A stretch of 64,000 bases of DNA, taken from Bacteroidales bacterium (lineage in GTDB: Bacteria; Bacteroidota; Bacteroidia; Bacteroidales; VadinHA17). The translations under genes and the position numbers were made by a program. The notes under the pieces are model-generated. The model saw only the letters and a list, made by a program, of their open reading frames with translations. It was not told the origin of the DNA and ran no database searches. The DNA is taken from assembly GCA_017999895.1 (NCBI GenBank), contig JAGNKY010000003.1, positions 124,001-188,000 of the forward strand. Direction: 5' to 3'. Shown piece after piece: positions 8,651-16,721 of the stretch (the first letter of the stretch is position 1; each line of letters starts with the position of its first letter).

Positions 8651-9715
8651 CTATTCCAGGACGGGTTTTCCTTCATAAGTTATTCCACGGAGAAGAGCTT
8701 CTGCCTTCTCCACAGCCTGCTGAGGCAATGAAGCATAGTGGACGCTTGTTGCAATAGCCTGGGCATCAGGCATGGTGAGCCATCTGACAGCTTCAACGGT
8801 TGCCTTTGCAACCTCAAGGGTACGATTGGCATACGCCTGCTCCTTGTATAATATTATCCATGTAAAACTGGTGATGGGGTAAGCATCAGGGTTTGGCGAA
8901 TTGGTTATCATTACCCTTGTGTCATCCGGGATCTCGACATTTGCCGCGCTGGTAAATGATGCCAGGGTTGGCTCAATGAAGTTACCGGAGCTGTTCATTA
9001 TCAGTGCCATTGGTATCCTCTGGGCAAACGCGTACTCAAAACCAATATAACCGATTGTTCCCTGGCTCTGGCTGATGGTTCCCGCCACACCCGGGTTACC
9101 TTTGGCCCCTATACCTGTAGTCCAGTTCAGGGCTTTGCCTGTTCCGAGTTTTTCTTTCCATAGAGGACTTACCTTAGACATGTAATCACTGAAAATATAT
9201 GTCGTTCCACTGCCATCTGATCTGTAGACGATAGTGATATTCATATCCGGAAAAGTGATATCCGGGTTTATGCGTGCTATCTCCGGATCATTCCATTTTT
9301 TGATGTTGCCGAGAAAGATGCCTGCGAGGAGTTCGGGAGTCAGTTTCAGGCCGGTCACTCCCGGGAGGTTATAGGCAATGACCACTGCGCCGATGCATGT
9401 GGGGATATGCACTACCATCCGGGGCATCTCAGCCATCTCCGCATCAGAGAGGAAAGCATCAGTGACCCCGAAATCCACCACCTGGTCACGAAGACTCCTG
9501 ATGCCGCCGCCGGAGCCAATGCCACCGTAGTTTATTACGGAGCCGCCGTCGTCACTGTATTTCCTGAATGCCAGGTTATAAAAAGGCTGGGGGAACGTGG
9601 CTCCTGCAGCCGAAAGAGTTACCTGTTTTGCCTTTCCTGATTTCTGCCCGCCGCCACCGCATGAAATGGCTGCCAGCGCAATGATCGTTGCTAAGAATAC
9701 GATTGTCTTTTTCAT
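8651..9715 (-). CDS. pstS: Phosphate-binding lipoprotein PstS
   Basis: About 354 residues from the ATG at 9715; the frame extends to 9745, but the first Met there is not followed by a signal sequence. The lipobox LAAISC puts the lipid-bearing Cys at residue 19. Phosphate-binding elements follow: SAAGATFPQPFYN, GSGGGIRSLRDQVVDFGVTDA and YRSDGSGTTYIFSDY. It captures phosphate in the periplasm and feeds PstCAB. As first gene of the pst-pho operon it sits just downstream of an 11-base-phased repeat that looks like a Pho box. Confidence 0.94.
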   Translation of the reverse strand: MKKTIVFLATIIALAAISCGGGGQKSGKAKQVTLSAAGATFPQPFYNLAFRKYSDDGGSVINYGGIGSGGGIRSLRDQVVDFGVTDAFLSDAEMAEMPRMVVHIPTCIGAVVIAYNLPGVTGLKLTPELLAGIFLGNIKKWNDPEIARINPDITFPDMNITIVYRSDGSGTTYIFSDYMSKVSPLWKEKLGTGKALNWTTGIGAKGNPGVAGTISQSQGTIGYIGFEYAFAQRIPMALIMNSSGNFIEPTLASFTSAANVEIPDDTRVMITNSPNPDAYPITSFTWIILYKEQAYANRTLEVAKATVEAVRWLTMPDAQAIATSVHYASLPQQAVEKAEALLRGITYEGKPVLE

Positions 9716-9742
9716 TATGAACCGTCTGATGGTCTGACACTG

Positions 9743-9750
9743 CAAAAATC
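9743..9750 (-). promoter_or_regulatory. -7 box of the pst-pho operon
   Basis: GATTTTTG on the minus strand matches the Bacteroidota -7 consensus TAnnTTTG at all but the first base. It lies 11 bases downstream of the nearest TGTAA repeat and about 28 bases before the pstS ATG. That is the geometry expected when an activator replaces the upstream promoter element. Confidence 0.55.
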
Positions 9751-9760
9751 TCAGGTAATT

Positions 9761-9799
9761 GTTACATGCAGATTACATATATGTTACAAAATTGTAACA
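9761..9799 (-). promoter_or_regulatory. Candidate Pho box: TGTAA direct repeats at 11-base spacing
   Basis: TTACA on the plus strand (TGTAA on the minus strand) occurs at 9762, 9773 and 9784, exactly 11 bases apart; a fourth, weaker unit (TAACA) falls at 9795. OmpR/PhoB-class activators bind direct repeats of one helical turn, and the B. subtilis PhoP box is similar in sequence (TTAACA-like units). The outer part also forms an inverted repeat, TGTTACAA-AA-TTGTAACA (9782-9799). It is probably the PhoB operator for pstS through phoR. Confidence 0.7.
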
Positions 9800-10161
9800 A
9801 ACTTAACATAATCCCAGAATTGTCATTAGGGGATTTTTCTAATGACTGCCATTAGAGAAAATATGATATAATTATTTGTATTGCAGATGAATACATTTGT
9901 AAAATGGTATTAGAGTTTCCAGTAAAAAATGATCGTCAAATAGTCCAAGTGGATTAATGTTTTTCATTTTGATTATTTTTATACTGGAAAACTAAGTAAA
10001 TATTTCTATTATATTATTCTTATGTTATTAACATTTAAATAATTATATCAATAATGGGTTTTTAGAGATGCCCTTAAATAAATTGAATCAAAAATCGTTT
10101 AATTTTAGGCCGGGAAAGTCTGTGTAGTATTATTGAAATACAATATATAAATTTTATCAAA
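9800..10161. other. Divergent intergenic region between pstS and a secreted hydrolase
   Basis: AT-rich sequence without a supported gene. Apart from the pstS regulatory repeats at its left end no clear promoter, hairpin or riboswitch was recognised. Confidence 0.4.
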
Positions 10162-11592
10162 ATGAAAAAAATTTCAATACCCTTATTGTCTTTAATTATT
10201 TTTCTTCTTCTGAAACCTTCCTTTGCATGTTGTCAGATCGACAAAAAGATGCTTGCCGGTTCATGGATCGGGAACCTGGAAACAGGAGCCATAAATCTCA
10301 GGCTTGTCTTTAATCTGACATTGAATGATATGGATTCTCTTACAGCCACTCTCGACAGTCCGGATCAGGGAGCAAAGAATATTCCTCTTGGGAAAGTGTC
10401 AGTCAGGAACGATTCACTTGAAATAGAAGCGCCTCTTTTAAAAGGTTTATACCATGGAATAATTGTAAATGATACACTTATCAACGGTACATGGGAACAA
10501 AGCGGCATGTCGTTTAATGTCAATCTGAAAAAACTCTTATCGAAATTTGTTCTCAACCGGCCTCAGGAGCCACACCCGCCTTATCCTTATAGAGTTGAAG
10601 AAGTTACAATACCAAACAAAAAATTCAATATTTTTCTCTCAGGAACACTGACAATTCCTGAAGGTAACGGTCCATTTCCTGGTGTTGTTCTGATTACAGG
10701 TTCTGGTGCCCAGAATCGCGATGAAGCTATTATGGGCCATAAGCCTTTTCTGGTTATCGCCGACCGGCTTACAAGGAATGGAATTGCAGTGTTACGTTAT
10801 GACGACCGCGGCGTTGGGAAGTCGCAGGGCACTAATGCTGAAGCCACTACAGCTGATCTCGCCACTGATGCCGAGGCGGCATTTCAATTTCTGAAATCAC
10901 ACAAAGATATAAATCCTTCTGCTGTCGGATTGCTCGGTCACAGTGAAGGAGCACTTATTGCAGCCATAGTTGCCGCATCAAATAACGATGTAGCTTTTAT
11001 TGTATCTATGGCCGGACCAGGAGTAAAGGGGGAAGAGATACTTTTTCGGCAGCAGGCCGATATAAGCAGGCTCTCTGGCATAAAGGAAGAGGATATCAAA
11101 ACATCTGCCGCTATTAACCGCAAACTTTTTGATATTATAACGAAAGAAAAAGATGACCTCAAAGCCGAAGAAAAAGTAATGAATTATTATAGCAAAATAC
11201 TCAGTAAACAGAAAATATCACCTCAGGAGAGAGAGAAATTAATGTCACAACTTCAGTCCAGCTTCAATGCGTCAGCATATCCGTGGCTCAGGTTTTTCCT
11301 CACTACAGATCCCTCAGTTTACTGGAAAAAAGTAAAATGTCCGGTTCTTGCGCTAAATGGCGAAAAAGACACACAAGTGGCTGCAGATATAAACCTGCCT
11401 GCAATTGAGAAAGCTGTAAAGGCCGGCGGAAATAATAAAATAAAAACCGTAAAACTTCCGGAATTAAATCATCTTTTCCAGCATTGCAGCACAGGACTCC
11501 CCTCCGAATACGGACAGATCGAGGAAACGATATCACCGGAAGTTCTGGAAATAATTTGCGAGTGGATTAAATCTCACCAGTTTTCTTTATAA
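10162..11592 (+). CDS. Secreted alpha/beta hydrolase with N-terminal beta domain
   Basis: 476 residues with a signal peptide (to about residue 25, ...SFACCQ). An N-terminal beta-rich domain of about 100 residues (SWIGNLETGAINLRLVF...) comes first, then an alpha/beta hydrolase domain. The oxyanion/strand segment VLITGSGAQNRD, the RYDDRGVGKS motif, nucleophile Ser near 261 in GLLGHSEGA, acidic residue in LNGEKDTQ near 403 and His in LPELNHLFQ near 436 form a likely catalytic triad. The family contains esterases and acyl hydrolases; the substrate cannot be told. Its 3' end overlaps the opposite gene by 26 bases. Confidence 0.85.
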   Translation: MKKISIPLLSLIIFLLLKPSFACCQIDKKMLAGSWIGNLETGAINLRLVFNLTLNDMDSLTATLDSPDQGAKNIPLGKVSVRNDSLEIEAPLLKGLYHGIIVNDTLINGTWEQSGMSFNVNLKKLLSKFVLNRPQEPHPPYPYRVEEVTIPNKKFNIFLSGTLTIPEGNGPFPGVVLITGSGAQNRDEAIMGHKPFLVIADRLTRNGIAVLRYDDRGVGKSQGTNAEATTADLATDAEAAFQFLKSHKDINPSAVGLLGHSEGALIAAIVAASNNDVAFIVSMAGPGVKGEEILFRQQADISRLSGIKEEDIKTSAAINRKLFDIITKEKDDLKAEEKVMNYYSKILSKQKISPQEREKLMSQLQSSFNASAYPWLRFFLTTDPSVYWKKVKCPVLALNGEKDTQVAADINLPAIEKAVKAGGNNKIKTVKLPELNHLFQHCSTGLPSEYGQIEETISPEVLEIICEWIKSHQFSL

Positions 11593-12043
11593 GTTCTTCA
11601 TACTGAGGAATAGCCATAAGATATTCCCATCGTTTATTTTCGTGGTCAATTTTGCATGCATAATTTATCATGCCATTGGTTACCACGATGTAAGGCACCT
11701 TAAACCGCATGTTATACGTAACAATCTGATCAAAAACTCTTTCATCCAGACGGGAATTATACGATTTACATTCGATTATCATAATTGGTTGACCTTTCCT
11801 GTCGTGAACCAGAATATCGGCCCGTTTCTTCATACCGTTCATTTTAAATGTCACCTCAACCCCCATAAGTCCGGCAGGGTAATTACCTTCTTCATGAAGA
11901 TACTTGATGAAATTCTGCCTCACCCATTCCTCGGGAGTAAGTCTTACAAATCTTCTTCTTATAGTATCAAATATCATTTCACTTCCAGGCGGACCAGTAA
12001 TCCTGAAATTATATGCGGGTAAATTAAGTTCCGGTAGATTCAC
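11567..12043 (-). CDS. Stand-alone HsdR-N-type nuclease-fold protein
   Basis: 158 residues, matching the N-terminal domain of type I restriction R subunits (HSDR_N_2 family). The PD-(D/E)xK site is visible as Asp76 in RADILV, then Glu91-Cys-Lys93 in IIECKSY, with the following FDQIVTYN motif. No helicase domain and no HsdM/HsdS gene is nearby. Small single-domain versions are widespread in Bacteroidota with unknown function; it should not be called a restriction enzyme. It ends tail to tail with the hydrolase gene, with a 26-base overlap. Confidence 0.8.
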   Translation of the reverse strand: MNLPELNLPAYNFRITGPPGSEMIFDTIRRRFVRLTPEEWVRQNFIKYLHEEGNYPAGLMGVEVTFKMNGMKKRADILVHDRKGQPIMIIECKSYNSRLDERVFDQIVTYNMRFKVPYIVVTNGMINYACKIDHENKRWEYLMAIPQYEELIKKTGEI

Positions 12044-12275
12044 TTAAGTTTTGTATTTTCAGCCTGATTTTTATATTAAAATTTACCGTTTTGTATATCA
12101 TGTTTAAAGTTACAAAATCATATTTCAGCTATTCCAATAAATTATCAAAAAGAAGTAAAAAGATTATTTTTAACAAATATATCGAGATAAGATTTTTCTT
12201 GTTTTGAATAATCTTTTAAATAAACGCCTTTAAGAAAAAATGGTATTTAAAATTTGAAAACTTAATATTCAGACG

Positions 12276-13292
12276 ATGAAAGCGGAGACTTATGAAGAAA
12301 TCATCAGAGATCTGAAGAATCGGATTTTCAGCACAACATATTTTCTTGCCGGAGATGAACCCTACTATATTGATTTAATAACAAACTATATAGAAGACAA
12401 TGTATTGGATGAATCGGAAAAAGCTTTCAATCAGATAACATTATATGGCAATGATGTAACTTATGCCCAGGTGGTCGATGTAGCCCGCAGATATCCAATG
12501 GTAGCTGCTCACCAGGTAGTTATAGTGAAAGAAGCTCAGAACATAAAAAATATCGAAGAGATGCTACCCTACATACAAAATCCTCAGAAATCCACAATAC
12601 TTGTAATCAATTACAAGTATAAGATTCTTGACAAAAGAACTAAATTTTATAAAGCAATTATTGAAAAGGGAGTATATTTCGAATCGAATAGAATGCGCGA
12701 TTATGAAGTCCCGGGATGGATTGAGAATTATCTGATGCGCAGAGGGATAAAAGCCGAACCCGATGCCGGCAGACTGCTTACAGAATATCTTGGAACGGAT
12801 TTGCATAAACTTTCGAATGAACTCGAAAAGCTGATTATTACACTTCCTTCCGGTAAACCCGTAATAACAATAACGCATATTGAAAAAAACATTGGTATAA
12901 GCAAGGATTTCAATATTTTCGAACTACAGAAGGCTATAGGAGAAAAAAACGTATTCAAAGCAGCGCTGATAGTCAAATATTTCGACAGCAATCCGAAAGA
13001 CAATCCGATAAATTTAAGTATTGCTTCCCTTGCCGGCTATTTCATAAAAATTATGAAATATCATTATCTATCCGACAAATCGAAAAACAATGTGGCTTCA
13101 GTTCTCAGCATAAATCCATACTTTGTGAAGGAATACGAGGTTGCCGCATCGAATTACGGCGCCCGTAAAGTAGAGAAAATTATAAACCTGCTCAGGATAT
13201 ATGACCTGAAGAGCAAGGGTTTTGGCGACACGAACTCTTCTCCCGGGGATCTGCTTAAAGAGCTTGTTTTCAAAATAATACATATCCAATGA
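12276..13292 (+). CDS. holA: DNA polymerase III delta subunit
   Basis: 338 residues, the normal length of HolA. It has the N-terminal AAA+-like domain (YFLAGDEPYYIDLITNYIE) and the middle helical domain (LTEYLGTDLHKLSNELEKL), followed by a C-terminal helical domain. HolA opens the beta clamp inside the clamp loader. Its stop overlaps the next start by four bases (ATGA), so it is coupled to the heptose-phosphatase gene. Confidence 0.93.
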   Translation: MKAETYEEIIRDLKNRIFSTTYFLAGDEPYYIDLITNYIEDNVLDESEKAFNQITLYGNDVTYAQVVDVARRYPMVAAHQVVIVKEAQNIKNIEEMLPYIQNPQKSTILVINYKYKILDKRTKFYKAIIEKGVYFESNRMRDYEVPGWIENYLMRRGIKAEPDAGRLLTEYLGTDLHKLSNELEKLIITLPSGKPVITITHIEKNIGISKDFNIFELQKAIGEKNVFKAALIVKYFDSNPKDNPINLSIASLAGYFIKIMKYHYLSDKSKNNVASVLSINPYFVKEYEVAASNYGARKVEKIINLLRIYDLKSKGFGDTNSSPGDLLKELVFKIIHIQ

Positions 13293-13786
13293 TAAAAAAG
13301 GCCATTTTCTTAGATCGTGACGGGGTCATAAACCATAAGGGAGGTCCATATTATATCTATAAAAAAGAAGATTTTATACTCAACGACGGCATAATTCCTG
13401 CACTTTCATTTTTTCAGGAAAAAGGATATCTACTCATTGTAATTACAAACCAGGGGGGTGTTGCTAAGGGACTCTTCACAGAACAAGATGTCGAGAAAAT
13501 TCATGAGTATATGATCGATATACTGAAAATTCACGGCATAAAGCTTACTGCTGTTTACTATTGTCCTCATCACCCTGATGTTTCTCCGTGTAATTGCCGC
13601 AAGCCCGGGACACTTCTTTTCGAAAAAGCTATTGAAAAGTATAAAATAGATCCTAAGGCCTCATGGATGATAGGCGACAGTAATATTGACATTGAAGCTG
13701 CTGAAAAGCTTGGAATAAAATGTATTCTTATCCCCGAAAACGGAAATTTAATGGATCTGGTTGTAAAGCCGGGATTAATATCCTGA
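13289..13786 (+). CDS. gmhB: HAD-IIIA phosphatase, GmhB type
   Basis: 165 residues. The HAD nucleophile and acid are Asp9 and Asp11 in FLDRDGVIN. Motif II is VITNQGG, and the C-terminal Asp pair is in MIGDSNIDIEAA. A zinc-binding loop typical of GmhB and histidinol phosphatases is present (YYCPHHPDVSPCNCRKPG). GmhB removes the 7-phosphate from heptose 1,7-bisphosphate for LPS core synthesis. Histidinol-phosphatase activity is the alternative, but no his genes are near. Confidence 0.85.
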   Translation: MIKKAIFLDRDGVINHKGGPYYIYKKEDFILNDGIIPALSFFQEKGYLLIVITNQGGVAKGLFTEQDVEKIHEYMIDILKIHGIKLTAVYYCPHHPDVSPCNCRKPGTLLFEKAIEKYKIDPKASWMIGDSNIDIEAAEKLGIKCILIPENGNLMDLVVKPGLIS

Positions 13787-13802
13787 AATAAAAACAGTCA
13801 TT

Positions 13803-14393
13803 CTAATTCATTTCGGGCGATTCAGGGAAGTCGGCCCATATACGGTATTTATTGTTAAGGCTTTTAAGAACTTTTTTCCATGTATCGGGTCCTTTGCTTG
13901 TCATAATAATATCGGGGTTGATACAAGCAATAACCCATGAATTCTCTTTCAGCTCACGCTCGAGCTGCCCCGCAGACCAGCCCGAATAACCGAGAAAAAA
14001 TCTTATCTGGTGAGGTTTAATTTTTTTAGATGAGATAAGATCTTTAATTGTTTCAATATCACCACTCCAGTATATATTTTTATATACATGAATACTCTTT
14101 GGTATGACATTACCGAGGGTATGAATATAATGTAGAGTATCGGGAGCCACAGGACCACCCATACTCAGATTTTCTTTCCAGTTGTCAAAACCGTCCACGG
14201 CATCGCATAACCTCAAGTCAAGCATTTTATTGAGAATGAATCCTACAGAGCCTTCCTTTGTGTGCTCAGTAAGAAATACAATACTGCGGTTGAAAAAAGT
14301 ATCCGGTAAAAAAGGTTCTGATATTAACACTCTTCCTCTTTCTGCTATTTTGTCTTCAGGTAAAATACTGAAAAAATCATAATCCTTCTGCAT
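13803..14393 (-). CDS. YqgE/AlgH family protein
   Basis: 196 residues with the family hallmarks GRVLISEPFLPDTFFNRSIVFLTEH, GSVGFILNK, and FLGYSGWSAGQLERELKENSW. It is a cytoplasmic alpha/beta protein whose biochemical role is not settled. It lies convergent to gmhB and divergent from the PEPCK-like gene. Confidence 0.92.
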   Translation of the reverse strand: MQKDYDFFSILPEDKIAERGRVLISEPFLPDTFFNRSIVFLTEHTKEGSVGFILNKMLDLRLCDAVDGFDNWKENLSMGGPVAPDTLHYIHTLGNVIPKSIHVYKNIYWSGDIETIKDLISSKKIKPHQIRFFLGYSGWSAGQLERELKENSWVIACINPDIIMTSKGPDTWKKVLKSLNNKYRIWADFPESPEMN

Positions 14394-14646
14394 AAAAAAA
14401 ATCCTTTATAATTATAAATATAAGCAAAAAAATACTACAAATTACATTCCATTCAAAAAACATTTTAAATAGACATTATATAAACTTTTGCAACTTATTA
14501 AAACAGTAAATAATATAGTTTAAGAATTAATGATATTTAACTTAATGATTGAAACATAAATAGTTAATTTTTTTATTATAAATAATTAATTAAGCTTTTT
14601 TTTGATAATATATTAATTGATTTCCCTCAATTATTATTTTTTATTT

Positions 14647-14654
14647 TAATTTTG
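14647..14654 (+). promoter_or_regulatory. -7 box TAATTTTG for the PEPCK-like gene
   Basis: A perfect TAnnTTTG box. Transcription would begin a few bases downstream, beyond a possible TTG start at 14652, which supports the ATG at 14673 as the real start. No well-spaced upstream TTG was seen. Confidence 0.5.
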
Positions 14655-14672
14655 TCTGATTTTATAGTAACA

Positions 14673-16436
14673 ATGGAAAAAAATGTTTTAAGAATCGAAG
14701 GCAACAAAGCAATACTTTACATAAGAGAGAGAATGTGTGAAACTCCTGAAGAATTGCTAAGAACGAATAAATTCAGGACAACTCTGGAACTTTGTCTGCG
14801 ACAGCTGGAAAAGAATGATTCTCCCCTACTGGAAATTTTTGAAGATAGTCGTGTTACTGAAGAAGGCGTAGTGAATCTTATTAAAACGCTGATAAATCTC
14901 GAAAAATATAAATACGATGTAATAAAGCACATCTCGCCTGAGTCAACTGTTTTTTTTCGTGACAGACAGCTTCTCAACAGTTTTGTCGAATATCTGTATA
15001 ATTTCTGGCGACATTTTGACAGATTTATAATTAATGACTCTCAAGGTGACAGACTTGATAAAAGGCCATACCGTACTTTTAACGAGACTATTGAGCAACT
15101 TACTCATTTAGTTCGTACCGTTTACAGGCATATTCAGGAAAATATTACAGGTTGCCCTCCGATGGTTTACCGTCAGGTGGCGGCAGGCGCTGAGATAGCG
15201 GTTATATCTCTTCCAAAGAAAATATCTTATATAGGTGAAATTTATAATAAGCTCATTAATATTCCTATTATCAGACAAATGCTCATATATCCCCCTCTGG
15301 TTATCCAGCAACCGATGAATAAGAGGACCGGATATTTCAGGAAGATTTCAGCGAATCCTCTGGAGCTTTTCCAAATCCATCCTGATGAATACATGTGCTA
15401 TCCTGCGAAAGTTGGAAAGCTTCTTATAATGGTAGTATTTCATATTTCATTTTTCGAACTTGGGTTTTCCCTATGTAACCTTTTTGAAATTGCAAGCAAC
15501 GAGGATCTTTCAAGAAAACCCGATGCTGTCTTTATTTATGGCGTACCCGGAGAAATACTTAATAATCTTGCCGATTATCCCACTGTGTTTTATGGAGATA
15601 CAGAAAATGGTATTTTTGTAGGAGCCATTCCTGCCAAACCTGAATTCGGTTATTTCGGCTATCTAAAAAAGATGATTCTCACACTTCATAATGCTATCAA
15701 GATTAATGAGAACATTCTCCCGTTCCATGGAGCTATGGTTAAAATACTTCTAAAGGGCAACAAGGAAGCTACGGTACTAATGATGGGTGATACGGGAGCA
15801 GGAAAATCGGAAACACTCGAAGCCTTGAGGATAGCAGGTGAAAAAGATATACGCCAGCTTACTATTATAGCTGACGACATGGGTTCGATAGAGCTAGATG
15901 CCGACGGATTCCCAATAGGGTATGGAACCGAAACAGGTGCTTTTCTTCGACTCGACGACCTTCAGCCCGGTTATGCTTACGGGCATCTCGACCGATCAAT
16001 CATCATGAATCCCAGCCAGGTAAACGCAAGAATTGTGATTCCTGTAACCACCTATGAAACAATAATAAAAGGTCATAAAATTGACTTTGTCCTTTATGCC
16101 AACAATTATGAAGACACAGATGCCGAACATCCTGTGATTGAGCGTTTCAGTTCTGCGTCAGAAGCTCTAAATGTTTTCAGTGAAGGTAAAGTGATGAGCA
16201 AAGGAACGACAACCTCGACCGGCATCGTAAAGTCCTATTTTGCAAATATTTTCGGCCCACCGGAATACAAAGAACTTCATGATAAAATTGCTTCAAGGTA
16301 TTTCGAGTCATTTTTCAGAAACGGTATCTTTGTAGGCCAGATGCGAACAAAACTTGGCATACCCGGACATGAAACATCAGGTCCTCGCGAAGCTGCCGCT
16401 GAATTGCTAAAAGTGATAACGAACTATAAAGCTTGA
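14673..16436 (+). CDS. PEPCK/HPr-kinase-superfamily P-loop protein
   Basis: 587 residues from the ATG at 14673. The first 350 residues match nothing I recognise. The C-terminal part has ILPFHGAMV followed by the P-loop GDTGAGKSE (residues 372-380) and IIADDMG (about 398-404). The order His-before-P-loop, GxxGxGKS and DD is that of PEP carboxykinases and HPr kinases. The final segment (FVGQMRTKLGIPGHETSGPREAA) resembles pyrophosphate-type PEPCK as I remember it, but that enzyme is almost twice as long. It could be a short PEPCK-like enzyme or a protein kinase; the activity is not assigned. Confidence 0.7.
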   Translation: MEKNVLRIEGNKAILYIRERMCETPEELLRTNKFRTTLELCLRQLEKNDSPLLEIFEDSRVTEEGVVNLIKTLINLEKYKYDVIKHISPESTVFFRDRQLLNSFVEYLYNFWRHFDRFIINDSQGDRLDKRPYRTFNETIEQLTHLVRTVYRHIQENITGCPPMVYRQVAAGAEIAVISLPKKISYIGEIYNKLINIPIIRQMLIYPPLVIQQPMNKRTGYFRKISANPLELFQIHPDEYMCYPAKVGKLLIMVVFHISFFELGFSLCNLFEIASNEDLSRKPDAVFIYGVPGEILNNLADYPTVFYGDTENGIFVGAIPAKPEFGYFGYLKKMILTLHNAIKINENILPFHGAMVKILLKGNKEATVLMMGDTGAGKSETLEALRIAGEKDIRQLTIIADDMGSIELDADGFPIGYGTETGAFLRLDDLQPGYAYGHLDRSIIMNPSQVNARIVIPVTTYETIIKGHKIDFVLYANNYEDTDAEHPVIERFSSASEALNVFSEGKVMSKGTTTSTGIVKSYFANIFGPPEYKELHDKIASRYFESFFRNGIFVGQMRTKLGIPGHETSGPREAAAELLKVITNYKA

Positions 16437-16493
16437 TGATTCTGAGTCGAATAAATTTGACTATAAATAAATTAATTATAATTTCTTACTTCG

Positions 16494-16715
16494 ATGTTTC
16501 TGAATATATTGATAATAAGTATTTTATTAATTACAGTGGCATTTGCCGGATTAGGCATAAACATACTTTTAAAGAAAGATGGTAAATTCCCGGATAGACA
16601 TTCTGGTTATAACGATAGAAAAATAAACACAGAAGGAAAATGTTATAAAAATGTCGGGTTATCAGAGGGCGAGATAGATAAGTCTATATGCAGCAATTGC
16701 CGGAATGCATTGTAA
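16494..16715 (+). CDS. Small membrane protein with conserved Cys residues
   Basis: 73 residues: one N-terminal transmembrane helix (about 4-26), then a charged tail with KFPDRHSGYN, a Cys near 50 and a CSNC pair close to the end. Comparable one-helix, Cys-bearing proteins occur near NQR or RNF genes in other Bacteroidota, as I recall. It faces the apbE gene end to end with a 6-base gap. The Cys pattern suggests a metal or Fe-S site, but function is unknown. Confidence 0.6.
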   Translation: MFLNILIISILLITVAFAGLGINILLKKDGKFPDRHSGYNDRKINTEGKCYKNVGLSEGEIDKSICSNCRNAL

Positions 16716-16721
16716 AAGCAT

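Noticed and set aside
11567..12043. Type I restriction enzyme
   Set aside because: Only the N-terminal domain is present and no hsdM or hsdS gene is near.
14652..14672. TTG at 14652 as start of the PEPCK-like gene
   Set aside because: It is part of a perfect -7 promoter box, so it would not be transcribed; ATG 14673 fits better.
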